64,000 bases of DNA from Ligula intestinalis (taxonomy: Eukaryota > Platyhelminthes > Cestoda > Diphyllobothriidea > Diphyllobothriidae): NCBI GenBank assembly GCA_036362985.1, contig JAYGXS010000010.1, positions 6,138,722 to 6,202,721 on the forward strand, in the 5' to 3' direction. A program made the translations under genes and the position numbers. Below, in pieces: positions 23,444-33,875 of the stretch. The notes below the pieces were generated by a model. The model saw nothing but the letters and a program-made list of their open reading frames with translations, did no database searches and was not told the origin of the DNA. Position 1 is the first letter of the stretch. Each line of letters begins with the position of its first letter.

Positions 23444-24795
23444 TTAGTATTACGATCATCAACTAAGGAAAATATAAGCAGAAGGACATTACTGGTAAAG
23501 ACATAAGACACTAGGTAGGTCTTTTTCTGCCTCATTAGGGGTCATCGACTTGTGATTCCCAACCCCAGTGTGGCCGCTGAAATTGCTACCACACACAAAA
23601 TATAATCTTATATTCAAATGGGTTGTATTGTCATCATAAATATGGGTATTCTGTTTACTATCAAAATGCAGTATAGTTGTGTCATGTTTGTTTTAACTTC
23701 ATTCCTGCTCCTACCAACTGCCAAAAACAAATTTACCATGACTTACGTTTAAACCAAAGTGCCTTTGGTAATTTGCAAGGAAATTAAGTCATCTAAGCGA
23801 TGATAAAAACACATTAACATACTGTCATATGACTGAAGAAAACCATAACCGGAGGCTTGGTACCATTCTTTTAAAATTTTTTACATAATGTTGAAATTGG
23901 TAAAGAAAGCTTGACAGTGCCATTTGGGCTACTGAAAAAAATTTCCCACTAGACACCAGCCAATACAAATTAAGGAAGTGCACTTATCACTGACATACAC
24001 CAAAATTAAGTGCTATTCTGTAGTAAATGAGTCTTCCTCCGATTTGGTATCCAGCGATCAACACAAACTCAGATAGGCATGCATTTTCGTCAGTACGTTC
24101 TTCTCGTCTTTCCAAATCAAGCCGTTCTACGAATTGTTGGGATCTTGGCAAGCAAACTTATTTGGATCAAGGTGGGATGTTAGCAGGGAGATAATTATAT
24201 ATTAAGCTGCAAATGGGCTTTTAAAACCCAAAAAAAGTAAATATCTACCACATCCTTTAGAAAAATGTCAGAATAAATTACGTAATGTTTGTATCGTGGA
24301 TGAGAATGTTCATACTTTGCACCTGAGTTCTGCTTCCTGGCAGATAAAATATACAAACAAATGTAGACGTGGAGGGAATCTATAGGATAAATGTCTGCGT
24401 ATTTACATTGATTATTATGTGTATTACATTGTAATCAATTTATTTAACACATGTTATTTGTTATTAATTCTATTATTTGTCAGCTTAACTCTCACTTCCA
24501 GTAGACTTTAAAGAGAAGAATGTTGTCGACTTAGTTTAGTGAACATTTAATATCCTTGATTCTAGGAAGAGATAATATTACTCTTATAAACCTGAGTGTA
24601 TGCAGCCATGGCAGAATTTGCAGGCAATCACAAAAACCGTCACTTCAGCTGATTCCCTTGGGAAAACACATTGTATCTCAAATTAAAACTTTGATAGTAT
24701 TTACCATCACTGCAAAGTCCCTCTTTAAGCTAACAATCCTCTTACCTTAAAGATACTTCACCCAATAAGAGGAGGTTTGGCATATTTTCTTAATT
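23444..24795. other. No recognised feature
   Basis: AT-rich sequence without a gene or repeat that I can identify. Confidence 0.4.
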
Positions 24796-24825
24796 TAAAT
24801 TGACCCAATTGTGAAAAAACTCTAG

Positions 24826-24912
24826 GCGTTTGGCAGGATTTAAACCCACGCATCAGAGAAGGAATTTGCTGGAGGCCAATACTCTAACCGTTAAGCTTCA
24901 AACGGCACAAAT
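24826..24912 (-). repeat. tRNA-like SINE head
   Basis: The reverse complement carries AACGGTTAGAGTATTGG (A box) and GTGGGTTTAAATCCTG (B box), with the TCTCTGAT variable region shared by all four copies. It is degraded and not a functional tRNA gene. Confidence 0.6.
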
Positions 24913-25151
24913 TGCGCCATGAATGGCATCACACTTGGGTTGATACTACCCACCCAACTTTACCGCCTACATAGAATCCACCAGTACAGAACAGCATGCT
25001 GACTGAACAAGCAGGAATTCCTAAGCAACTATCTAGAATCGACCAGAATGACCACTAGGCTGAGTTAATTATTAGCAGGTTTGACAGATTCCATATGGGT
25101 GAAAAGGTTGGGCGGGTAATATCGACCCAAGTGTAATTAAATTCATGGCAC

Positions 25152-25243
25152 GTGGCGGGGCGTTTGTAACTTGACAGTTAGAGAGTTGGCTTTCGGCAAA
25201 GGCCTTTTCTGATACGTGGATTAAAATCCCGCCGAAAGCCAGA
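25152..25243 (+). repeat. tRNA-like SINE head
   Basis: GGGGCGTTTGTAAC starts an acceptor-like strand that can pair with the 3' side. An A-box-like stretch (CAGTTAGAGAGTTGG) and a B-box-like stretch (GTGGATTAAAATCCC) follow. The B box is degraded (AAAA for CAAA). RNA polymerase III promoters of this kind identify tRNA-derived SINEs. Confidence 0.65.
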
Positions 25244-25454
25244 GTTTTTTACAGTTGAGTCATGTAAAAGTAAGCAAATCTGCCAAACCCTCTAATAATA
25301 ACGTCAGCCTAGTAATCATTCTGGTTAAGCAAAGATAAAAATAAATCGACCTTAAGCTCTATCCTCGCACACCTTGTCGATATAAACCATCGAGTTGATG
25401 CAAGAGAAGGCTTAAGGTTGTTTACCGGACACCAGCTACATTTTTCAAGGGCCT

Positions 25455-25580
25455 ATGCAAATGGGTGCTCGTAACAGCCGAAGCAGTAGATGTACGACTA
25501 GTGAGTGCAGTGCAATATTGTCAGAAGACGCTGACACAAGTCCTTAAACTTCCGTGGCCGACACCGATGCCAGATGGCGA
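25455..25580 (+). repeat. Interspersed repeat K, copy 1
   Basis: GTAACAGCCGAAGCAGTAGA and what follows match the reverse complement of 38720-38860 and the plus strand of 39885-40000, whose clearest shared string is AACGGCAGAGGCAGTCGTCA. The copies are divergent. Nature unknown; a SINE is possible. Confidence 0.5.
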
Positions 25581-25924
25581 AAGCATCTCGCCCCCACCCA
25601 CTTGTGGTAGTCACTCGCCCAGCATGCCAATCTCGCCTACTTGCACAGTTTGCATAGTCAGCAGTGGTCAATCGCCGCCCTTACCAATTTGCCTACATGT
25701 TCACATTTTAGTTGTTCCTTACAGCTTTTATTTTCCCTGCAAATGTTTGGCTTGATGCAGACTTGAGGAGAACATATGTTTGCCAGAACCTGATTTTTTA
25801 AACTTGCCATGAAAGTATTTCGAGAAATAACCTACGGTAATGCACATGGTAGTAAAAAACACGCTCGACAAGTTCTAAGTATGTGCTTGGAGTGACATTT
25901 TTAGCTTATTCAATTTGTCGTTTA

Positions 25925-26200
25925 CTTCTACTTTCCTGAGGTCCAACTTACTGTTCTAGAGTTAGATAAGGATATTGTGCGGCGCAAAGCACCACCCAAC
26001 CTTCAGTTTACACGCGAAACAACTTCCTCCCAGGTGCCGCAGGAAAAACATTCAACTGCAGCTTTGCCACTTTAAGCTTACTTCAACAAATTTTCTTAAC
26101 TGCCTATCCTATTTCCCCACCCCCAGAAACCCAATAACCACCGTTTCCGTACGAAAAAATGCTCAAACTAGGGGTATCTAAGCTATTATACTTGAACTTT
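25925..26200 (+). repeat. Interspersed repeat H, copy 1
   Basis: It matches 35895-36160 over about 260 bases. Shared pieces are GGTCCAACTTA, TGTTCT, GCGCAAAGCACC (GCGCGAAGCACC in the other copy), ACCACCGTTT and AGGGGTAT. No coding sense is evident. Confidence 0.6.
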
Positions 26201-26537
26201 ATTGGCCGGATTTAAAGTAACGAACAAATACCATTAAACGTTCTTTTAGTGCCGTTACTGTTGTTGTATGGTAAATCAACAATAAACACATGAGTTTTTT
26301 AACAAAAGTTTTATGCACTTGTTTGTCGCCAGCGCTCGAGCATTCACAAGCTAATGGACTAATAACCAATTGTGTTTCTTCAACCTAGAACCCATTTCCA
26401 TGCAGAAAATGCCAAATAGTTTTACTGGCAAGAAGGTTGGGATATTGGGCCGAAATATTTTACAATGTGAAGCCACCCGCTTAATTTACATCGGTAAAGG
26501 AGACATATGGTCGAACACTGGAACAAAATTTATTTTT

Positions 26538-26575
26538 GCCTGAGCTTTCGAGCTCTTACAAGAGCCCATCGTCAG
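26538..26575 (-). ncRNA. Hammerhead-like ribozyme motif (best preserved)
   Basis: Minus strand: stem I strand CCT, core CTGACGA, an extra T, stem II GGGCTC / GAGCTC with loop TTGTAA, core GAAA, then GCTC and stem I strand AGG. Stem I has 3 bp and stem II 6 bp including one G-U pair. Stem III could form only between two molecules through the self-complementary AGCT. Cleavage would be expected after the CTC. Compared with 40997-41032, stems I and II show paired changes. Hammerheads are known in PLE terminal repeats. Confidence 0.72.
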
Positions 26576-26905
26576 AGGTGGAGAAACAGCAACAAATGTG
26601 GAGCTACTTGGGGCGTGTGTACAATAACTAAAATTTTGAACGTGCAGAAAATCAATAATTGTGTGTGCTGCCGACTTGCCACTGAGGGCTGTGCTAGCCA
26701 GTGCCAGTAGGCAAGAGCGACAAGTTTTGTGGAAATATTTACAGAAATAGAATCGTCAACAAAACAAGTAATAGTTATGGTGGGAGGGATGAGAAATTAA
26801 AAAGTCATAGGAGAAGGGAAGAGAAGTGAGGGATAATGTAGGCTTGGGCGCGAAATGGCCACGTCAGCATCGAAAGTGGGGTGATTATGGAGGATGTTGG
26901 GCCAG

Positions 26906-27439
26906 TTAATTACGGCGGGCGTCTATATAAGATTGTTTGCAAAAGCGTAAGGCCCTGTACGCCGGTGCCAATTCGACACATCTGTTGACCGAATTCTCAT
27001 CCGTGGACCAGGCTTCGATGAATTCTCTGCTCGTCTTGTTTCCCGCATGGGCGAGTACCTTGACTGCAGCGAAGTTAAACTCATGGCCTGTTTCATATGT
27101 GTGTGCTGCAACTTGTGATGATTCGTCGCCTAGTCGCACGGCTTGCTTGTGTTCACCTATACGCGATCCGAGCATGCATTCAGTTTGACCTGTATAATTA
27201 CAGGGACAGTTTAGGCATGGGATGCGATATACTACTCCAGATTGTTTATTCTGCGTGAGCTGGTCTTTTATTTTCATCACTCTGCTGCGCATTGTAGCTT
27301 TGGGTCTGTGTGCAATTCTTACACCTAGTCCCGCAGCGATGCGCTCACTCGCTTCTGAGACGTCTTTTATACATGGCAGGGCGTGCCATATTCCCGGTGG
27401 TTCTTCTGTTTGGGTCCTCCGGGGCCGACGCGTAGGCAT
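26906..27439 (-). CDS. PLE GIY-YIG endonuclease, uninterrupted frame
   Basis: This 177-codon frame has no internal stop. Residues 1-60 form a linker (PPGIWHALPCIKDVSEASER and IAHRPKATMRSRVMKIKDQL). Residues 68-130 form the endonuclease: GVVYRIPCLNCPCNYTGQTE, then GSRIGEHKQAV, SSQVAAHTYETGHEFNF. GIY is VVY and YIG is YTG, with CLNC between them and the paired His of HTYETGH, the CCHH signature of PLE endonucleases. The C terminus has FIEAWSTDENSVNRCVELAP. Intact elements encode this domain as the C-terminal part of an RT protein that makes the target nick. Here no RT precedes it, and the ATG at 27439 is simply the first one in an open frame, so a working protein is doubtful. Confidence 0.75.
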   Translation of the reverse strand: MPTRRPRRTQTEEPPGIWHALPCIKDVSEASERIAAGLGVRIAHRPKATMRSRVMKIKDQLTQNKQSGVVYRIPCLNCPCNYTGQTECMLGSRIGEHKQAVRLGDESSQVAAHTYETGHEFNFAAVKVLAHAGNKTSREFIEAWSTDENSVNRCVELAPAYRALRFCKQSYIDARRN

Positions 27440-27473
27440 CGGTTTATAAATGCTTTTGGATAACCGTTCCGTT

Positions 27474-27553
27474 ACTCGTGAGCCTTTCCACCCTCTTTGC
27501 TCGTGGCTGCCGGCTGTCGGCCCTGCTTATCTCTCGTGGAAACGCTCACGAGT
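27474..27553. repeat. 18-bp inverted repeat flanking a flipped 44-bp segment
   Basis: ACTCGTGAGCCTTTCCAC at 27474-27491 and GTGGAAACGCTCACGAGT at 27536-27553 are inverted repeats with one mismatch. The 44 bases between them (with GGCTGCCGGCTGTCGGCCCT) are in opposite orientation relative to the flanking repeat when compared with 48540-48640. Confidence 0.75.
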
Positions 27554-27800
27554 CACAGAAACGACTTGACACAGTTCAAAAAGACACGAGCAATCCAAAC
27601 ATCCACGAAAATCGATCGGTGCAATCGATCAATGCATGGGTAAATGGTCGTTCACATTTACCTTACATACACAGGAATGCAGACACCTTGCTCTGACAAT
27701 GGAAGCAAGCGGGCTTTTGAAACGTCAGTTGGAATACACTTTGGTCTCAGAAGTCGTCTCCCCTTCTAATTCCTCTTCTGGGGATGATAGAAGGAATATT
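27554..27800 (+). repeat. Interspersed repeat R, copy 1
   Basis: It matches 48612-48890 with shared pieces ACGACTTGACAC, TCGAT(A)GGTGCAATCGA-like sequence, GCAGACACC, GCTCTGACAATGGAA (GCTCTGACGATGAAA in copy 2) and GCTTTTGAAAC. In copy 2 this sequence lies directly upstream of a PLE end with a hammerhead-like motif, so R is probably PLE untranslated region. Confidence 0.65.
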
Positions 27801-28297
27801 TTATCTAGCTCTCGAATTTTCTCATATATTTATAGTATTTTCTAATCAGAAACCAACTTTAGACTTGCCGAATCTCTGGACATGAACATAATCGTAGTAT
27901 ACGCAGCATTTCGTAAACACTCTGTCTAACGCAACATAATAGACCGACTTAATGCGTAAATGGCACAGGGGCAGTCATGAGCAGGACCCTGCCAGACTCG
28001 CATTCGGTTAAGACTGACTCCTTTTTCCTGTACTCATCCAGAGCACAGGATGCTTGACACTTTTGCTGGTGGGCATAAAACCGGGCATTCGCAAACAGTT
28101 TCCTTACACCCAAAGCCGCAGTACGGCCGACTTTGCCATGACCTTTTCGCCGGCATTTCTGTTTTCTCACTACGGGTGGGGGGAGAGGGAAACTTGGTGG
28201 TGTCCATAAACACGTTGCGGTTCTTCAGCTGGCAACGATTTAGCCCCTTGTGCGATGGTCTCAACAGTCGCACGCTATTCTAGGTGTAAGCCAGCTG

Positions 28298-28313
28298 GCC
28301 TGCCTGCCTGCCT
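28298..28313. repeat. Short GCCT simple repeat
   Basis: Four tandem GCCT units (GGCCTGCCTGCCTGCCTGCC). Nothing else is recognised between 27801 and 28560. Confidence 0.6.
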
Positions 28314-28559
28314 GCCGGTGAACTTTACTAATCAGGATCCACGAGCAAGGGACAAACGGGCTTGTTTGCCGGTGGCAGACGAGCAAGTCTGTGTTTGAGA
28401 GCTCATCATATCACACTTCAGTCAGCGCACGCACTCAGACATTAGACACCAGACGAAATAAAGCACAGACTCAATGAAGCAGGGGGTGTGGGCGTTGGAA
28501 ACTCAAGTTATGGCGGCAACATAGTCTGTGAGAATACGACTCGATGGCTGGGACAATAC

Positions 28560-29720
28560 TTTTATTCGTCTGACGTTCCTAGATCCGTCGCAGATTCGTC
28601 ATCAAAGACACAATCAAATAACAGTAATAGATTTGGTACCGTATGCACCAGACTTGGCCGTCTTTATAGAATACAGTCATGACTGCAAACCTATTGCGTC
28701 TATTAACCTTCATTGTCTTTTTGACTGTAGGTAGTCTATTGAACGACATGCGGACTCTGACCTACTGACCTTTCACTATGCGTGGTGGACTACAGCGTGA
28801 TGATTCCCCCATCATCTGGTCCTTCGGTACTGGCGTAGGATGACGCAATGGCCTGTTCGTTACAAAGCGGCGACTTGATTTGGCCAAATTAAGTCTCTAC
28901 ACCAAATATGGATTGGGAAAATCACTGCTCTTGTTGATGGATTGGGGGCCAGTGAACCATGACTCAAGTAGTACTCGGCTCACCCGATTGACACCTCTTG
29001 CGAGAATTTCAGCTTCATCAAATTTGAATGTGTGGCTGGTTCTCGTCGAATGAGCCGCAACTTAAGAATTGGCATCATGTTGCCGCACTGCAGCCGCCTG
29101 TTCGGCAATTTGCGTCCTGAGAAGTCTGCCAGTTTCTCCGACATAGATGTTTTGCTCACAACTGCACCAGATCCTATAGACGACCCCAGATGTTTCCAGC
29201 CGTGACAGTGGGTCTTAAGGTTTCCTTCTATAACGCTTTATGGTTGCCTTCGGCCTGTCTGCGACCCCTACTCCAAGTGGTGCGAGAAGGCGGCCGACTG
29301 CTTCCGATACGTTTTTGACATACGGGATCTCTCGCCAAATGTTGGGGTCGGTGCGACTTTGTTGGCCATCTCTTTTACGCAAGCTATAGTTGACGAATTT
29401 GCGCGAGTAGTCATTTTCTCTGAACATCCCGTCGAATGCATTCTAGCTTGGCAAATGTATCTTATTGTTCGCTGCAGGGCGTCTTAACACGCCGATAGAA
29501 CGTCCTTATGCAACTGCATTTGTGGCTGATTCGGTTACTCCTGTTGTTATTCAGTACTTATATCGTGTTTGTCGCTTTCCAGAGTACTTAAGTCTTGGGA
29601 CCACCGCAATCTTTGTGAGAGACGAGGACACCAAGGAATGCCAGCTGGTTGTTCTCTTCCTCCTCCAGCGGAAAATGAGGAGGCTATTTAGTTTAAGCAA
29701 ACGCCAGGGACAACCAAAAT
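28560..29720 (-). pseudogene. PLE copy: RT tail, linker, GIY-YIG endonuclease
   Basis: Reading the minus strand from 29720: the RT FLDVLV region (antisense to the peptide CQLVVLFLLQRK), a shifted block where the family reads SHKRSCVRTLYRRVETHCSE, then RKFVNYSLRKRDGQQSRTD, VKNVSEAVGRLLAPLGVGVA and ADRPKATIKRYRRKP. After a frameshift at about 29218 come SGVVYRIWCSCEQNIYVGET, RTQIAEQAAAVRQHDANS, a stop, VAAHSTRTSHTFKFDEAEIL and SINKSSDFPNPY. It ends in a hammerhead-like remnant at 28570-28605. The order is the normal PLE order; the RT catalytic core is missing. Confidence 0.85.
28570..28605 (-). ncRNA. Hammerhead-like motif, eroded
   Basis: The core reads TTGATGA (C3 changed) and GGAACGTC (GAAA changed), with a short ATC/GAT stem II and the self-complementary ACGT kept. 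It is at the 3' end of the PLE copy and probably inactive. Confidence 0.5.
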
Positions 29721-29894
29721 AGGCATTTAGAATACTTGTTTTAATAGTGACTGCCATAAGTACATAGAGTTTACCCTGTTTGTAAATTATTGCCAAAGGG
29801 GAGCTCTTCAAAATGATTCGGAGGGCAATTTTGAACCCTATTAATACAGCCGACCTTGGAAGAAGTTTCGTGGATTATGTGTAGTGGGGCTAAT

Positions 29895-29910
29895 GTTAGG
29901 GTTAGGGTTT
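29895..29910 (+). repeat. Two and a half TTAGGG units
   Basis: GTTAGGGTTAGGGTTT is the animal telomere hexamer. The run is too short to be telomeric and could be chance or a relic of repair. Confidence 0.4.
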
Positions 29911-31140
29911 CCTTTAAAAAAGGTAACATCTACTGACAAAGACTTTAGCAAATGGCCGCCTTTTTTCGCTATAACTCTGTGAGCGTGCCTACGTCAACAC
30001 TGTCTATATGCCCAAGTCGTATGTTAGGAAAGGAAGGTGACACGATAGCAGAGAACAATTTACGGCAACATTATCTCTATGCACATCAGCTTCTGTGCGT
30101 GTACCTCAGCGTCCCTGTTGGCAGCTTGATCTTGTTTGCAGCTTGGTCTTCTGTCGTCGGTGGTGCACTCTCGTGTCAATAGCAGTAGCTTGTCTCGGTA
30201 GACAGGATAGCAGATAATAGTTTACCGTCACTGTTTCTGTTTGTACATCAACTCTGTCTTCTGTGTGTCCGGCAGCTCGGTCTTGTCTGCAGCGCGTCCT
30301 GTGTCGGTCAGCAGCATGTCTTCTGTCGTCGGTCTCGTCTCGGTCAGCAGCAGGTCACGGATATTAATTCAATCAGTAGCAGCAGCAGCAATATATCGTG
30401 TCCCCAGCAACTTACCGTGGCCTTGTATCGGTGGCAGCGTATTTAAGGATCAGCGGCCTTTGTTCCCTATCGGCCTCCGTCTGCTAATAACCCATGTGAG
30501 CAGCCATCGTGTGGTGTCCTCAGTGTGACGCTTGGCCCGGTGTTTTTGCCCCTGGCCAGCCGTGACCTCAGACCCCGACCGGCGGCTATCATTCTGTCCT
30601 CACGTATCGGTTCTTTGAAGGTCGCGCTCTTCGCCCATTCTGTATGCGCCCGCTGACATGTTGGCTTCCTTAGTTCTCTTGTCCACAGAACGGCCCGAGT
30701 TATGACTCGTGTGCTGGGCTATCCTAATAGTTTTGCTTGGGTGGGGTGAATGAATGCACTCAGACAGTAGACGCCAGCCTAATTAAATCATAAACAGGAT
30801 AAATGGGGGTGTAAAAAGTGCATACCTAACTAGTCTATGGCTGCTCAATAGTATACTTTATAATGGACGGGAGCGGCGTGCTTTTACGGTAGTTTCGAGG
30901 CCTTTGGGAGACGTTTATGCTTGTTTGGTAAAATAAACGCTAATAAGAAATAAAAGAGGACTTCGGAATGCATACTTTATTCCTGACTGCCATTTAAGCA
31001 TATCCCTTACCCTGCTTGTAAATTATTGCTAATCGGAAGCCCTTCAGATTGTTGGACAAGGGAATTGGGAGCACTGTCAACAATAGAGAAAATGCGCGTT
31101 CCAGTAAACAGTTGAAAGTGACCAACCCTACGCAATTGCA
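29911..31140. other. No recognised gene; TCTTCTGTCGTCGG-like local repetition
   Basis: Imperfect repeats of TCTTCTGTCGTCGG and GGTCAGCAGCA lie at about 30145-30360. Open frames here are short and look like by-products of this repetition. Nothing else is recognised. Confidence 0.4.
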
Positions 31141-31185
31141 CTCCAGAAGAAAAGGATCCGATCACTGGGACAAGAGTTTTATTTG

Positions 31186-31224
31186 CCTGAGGTTTCGGAT
31201 TCCCTCGAGAATCCTTAATCATAG
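31186..31224 (-). ncRNA. Hammerhead-like motif with perfect stem II, broken core
   Basis: Stem II is GGATTC / GAATCC with loop TCGAGG, followed by GAAACCTCAGGC. The first core block has decayed (CTATGATTAA in place of CTGATGA). The ACCT is no longer self-complementary. It lies 3' of the PLE endonuclease at 31289-32050. Confidence 0.5.
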
Positions 31225-31288
31225 GTGATGATAACAAAGTCATGGTCATGCGCAGATAGGGTGGAGACATGCACAGGCTGCACTGTAT

Positions 31289-32050
31289 TTATAGTTCATA
31301 GTGGTCATCCGCGTGTTTGCGATAATTGTTAACTTCTGAAGCCACCGCTTGGGTCTTAATTGATGCGGTTCTGGCTTGACACTTCACGTTCGACTCACTA
31401 ATTGCCACAGTTGCCTTGTCGGCTTTGGATGCGGGCCTGAGAATGGCGTGACAAGTATGCCCGCTGTCATCAGAGTCGTTGCTGCGCCACCCCCTGCCCA
31501 CGTGACTGATTCTTTTGCTCAGGAAGCTTCTCAGTACAGCATATGGGAATGCCAAATCGTTGCGCTTGTTGATGGATTGAGAGAACCATGACTCGAGTAG
31601 CTTGCAGCTCACGCGGTTGTCACCACTTGCGAGGATTTCGGTCTCGTCAAACTTGAAAATACGGCCAGGTTCCGTCGAATGAGCTCCAACCTGGAAGTTC
31701 GCCTCTTTCTTTTTTTCTGCCATTGCATGCTCGGCTATTGCATCCGCAGTTATCTTCTGGTTTCGTTGGCGTAATTTATTTGTGCACAATTGCGTCAGAT
31801 CCGGTAAGTGACCTCAGCCGTTTTCTGCCGTGCCAGTGGGTCTTTCTGTCTCATGAACTAGTGCCTGATGGTTGCTTCTGGGCTGTGCGTAACCCCCAAC
31901 TCCAAGTGGGGTGAGAAGCGGCTGACCGCTTCCCATACATTCTTCACGCATAGAAGAGGTCGCTTAACTTTTGGGCCAGTTGGATATGGCTTCTTCTCTC
32001 ATTTGTATGCATTGGTTGACAAACTTACACGGGGTAACTATTTGCTCTCA
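31289..32050 (-). pseudogene. PLE linker and GIY-YIG endonuclease
   Basis: After a linker with LFYA, HPTWSWG and QKQPSGTSS-like pieces in shifting frames, the frame to 31289 reads IAEHAMAEKKKEANFQVGAH, STEPGRIFKFDETEILASGD and LLESWFSQSINKRNDLAFPY. The GIY and YIG motifs survive only as TYRI and INYANET, out of frame with a stop between. The C-terminal tail, KADKATVAISESNVKCQART, matches the tail of the plus-strand copy at 15967-16512. Confidence 0.85.
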
Positions 32051-32057
32051 GTAACCT

Positions 32058-32424
32058 TCAAAGGTATTGTAATTCAGCAACATTTTCTTCCATTTCGCTG
32101 CAATGCATCTCAACGCACCAGTATAGCGCTTTTACGCAGCTGCGTTTGTGACCGATCAGGTGGTTGCTATTGTACTTCAGGATTCTAGTTTTTAGGCAAC
32201 CATAGTCTTTGCGGCAAATGGGGACATCCAGAAAGGCCGGCTGGTTGTTTTCTTCTTCCTCCATCGTAAATTGAATGTCCGGAAAGAGGATGTTTAGATG
32301 TTTCTTGAATGCAAACATCTGATCCCACTCAATAACGACGAAGGGGGCGCCCACATACCGAAGCTAGAATTTAAGTTTGTGGTGTTGGAAAATCAGCGTT
32401 TCCAACCCTTGCTGTTGTACATTG
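32058..32424 (-). pseudogene. PLE reverse transcriptase catalytic region, active site lost
   Basis: The minus strand reads GLETLIFQHHKLKF, a stop, LRYVGAPFVVIEWDQ, FPDIQFTMEEEENNQPAFLD, VPICRKDYGCLKTRI and RSCVKALYWCVEMHCSEMEE. It aligns with the fragment at 16513-16839, but the YVDD catalytic motif is YVGA, so both aspartates are gone. The stop before LRYV and the loss of upstream RT motifs confirm a dead copy. Confidence 0.88.
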
Positions 32425-32619
32425 ACAGTCTGTGAGATTCACTTTACTGCATGCTTCTATTTGTTACCATGCAACGACGGGATACAGTTAAAAATCCCTC
32501 ACGAAATTGATTCCAATCGATATATCCTGCTGTCAATGCTTTTATGATATTCGTACTGGAGAAAAACTGCTTCAACTATGCATGCGACTGCGGCCCTAGA
32601 AGTTGAGACTGCTGCTCAT

Positions 32620-33110
32620 GATAAGCGCTTAGTTGTCCGTGCGTATCTCATTGAAAATCGTTGGCAGAGCACATGGGAATGGTGGAAGCCATCGGTTAAC
32701 CAACTTTCAAATTGCTTTTGCTCCATAAAATGAAAAGGCAGGGATGTACAGTTTTGAAGCAGTTTTGTGCCTCGGGGTGTGGGACGGCGGATGACACCTT
32801 GTAGTGCCCTAGCAGCCAATTGGAACCCAAGATCGGACGGATGGCGCCTTTCGCCTGTGGTCAGGTGCAGTCCCGGCACCCCCTCTCCGTTCTCACTCAG
32901 TGGTCTGAGCCGCTTACGAACACACCCAGTCTCGCCTTGCCAGGCTTGCGCCAAGGCAACAAATCACAGGCCGACCTTGCCAATGAACGCGCTCTGTATT
33001 CTGGCCTGATTCCTGCGAAGACTGACTTGGGATTCCGCTCAGGCGCGTCGCAGCCGGCGACGCAGCCCTGTCCTACGGGCTTCGCGGTCCTACGACCTGC
33101 AAGACCTATT
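32620..33110. other. GC-rich stretch interrupting the PLE
   Basis: This stretch is distinctly richer in G and C than its surroundings and does not read as PLE in any frame, although it lies where RT motifs 1-4 should be. It has overlapping open frames on both strands (one of 112 codons at 32616-32954, minus), which GC-rich DNA gives by chance. It is probably another repeat inserted into the PLE. I cannot name it. Confidence 0.45.
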
Positions 33111-33189
33111 GGTAACCTTCCCCTCATCCCTTCTGTAAAAAATACACTGTTCCGTCTACTCTGCCTTCCCAAGACTTCTCCTATCTCCT

Positions 33190-33560
33190 AAGGAACCGGG
33201 CCTCGAAGATTGTAGGTGTTAGGGCTAACCGGCTTATCCTTAAGTCCTATATGTCCGTCGGTACGATAACGAGGTCACTGTCTGCTCTGAACTCTTTAAG
33301 TGCCTTACGTTTGACCTTTGAGAAAGCGTCGGGTAGTCAACGTGCCATGAGGCGGGAAGACACCTGTTGACGTATGAGGTTTTTCGTTTCGTCGATCGCT
33401 TCTGTTTGGCTGACACTCTACTCTACTTCAACAACCATATTAGCAGGTCTGGCATCAGCTGTGTTGAGTGAGGCTTCATGCTTTAACACCTGCATTTGCT
33501 CTTCCGTCAGCTTTTTGGATGACAGGTTGTGCACCAGTTTGTCATCGTTTGATTAATTCG
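33190..33560 (-). pseudogene. PLE N-terminal domain
   Basis: The minus strand reads KKLTEEQMQVLKHEASLNTA, DARPANMVVEVE, stop, SVSQTEAIDETKNLIRQQVS, SRLMAR, stop, then ALKEFRADSDLVIVPTDI. This is the conserved region upstream of the RT in PLEs, including the RADxDxVIVPADKG-like block. In-frame stops at E*S and R*L show decay. Confidence 0.85.
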
Positions 33561-33837
33561 GCTGAGGTAGCTTGCGAAACTCAATTTCAAGTGCCCACTC
33601 CCGTTGGCTTTATGGTCTCGGGCTCGTTCGGCCACTCTCTGCTGAAGCAGTTTGGTACCGTTGTCGTTTCTGAACTTAAAGCACTACTCCTTCTCTTCAT
33701 CGAAGCCTCGAGTGACAGTCCTGAAGTATCACTCGGATCATATCTCTGCTGTGCTTGAATGATTTGCGTTTCACCAACTCCGTATTAACCGTACGTCTGT
33801 ACGAAGCACACTTCAGTAAGAAATTATTGTCGAGACA

Positions 33838-33875
33838 CCTGTACAGGAATCGGATCTGTGCATTGAAATGTCAGG
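33838..33875 (+). ncRNA. Eroded hammerhead-like end in inverted position
   Basis: GGAATCGGATCTGTGCATT is followed by GAAATGTCAGGTAAAGTAAAACTCTTGATCC (shown here in part). The sequence after GAAA matches the tails at 16951-16985 and 31170-31195. The first core block is not recognisable. It marks the 5' outer end of the PLE at 31146-33917. Confidence 0.45.

Larger units (their letters stand above)
24796..25345. repeat. Inverted pair of tRNA-like SINE units, copy 1
   Basis: A minus-strand tRNA-like block at about 24826-24912 and a plus-strand block at about 25152-25243 lie head to head, with a shared tail sequence between and after them. The same composite recurs at 44310-44760. Shared pieces include CATCTAGAATCCACCAGAATG and CAGGTTTGACAGATT-like strings. 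Tail sequence also follows the plus-strand block in reverse orientation (25275-25335). Confidence 0.75.
26480..27470 (-). mobile_element. Subfamily A PLE, linker, endonuclease and 3' end
   Basis: The best-preserved endonuclease in the window (26906-27439) is followed by a 3' untranslated region and a hammerhead-like terminus at 26538-26575. The 5' side loses recognisable PLE frame at about 27470, where a hairpin-flanked inversion begins. The RT core is missing. Two other 3' ends of this subfamily are at 17720-18058 and 40980-41423. Confidence 0.85.

Noticed and set aside
29895..29910. Telomere or internal telomeric array
   Set aside because: Only two and a half TTAGGG units are present, which is compatible with chance.
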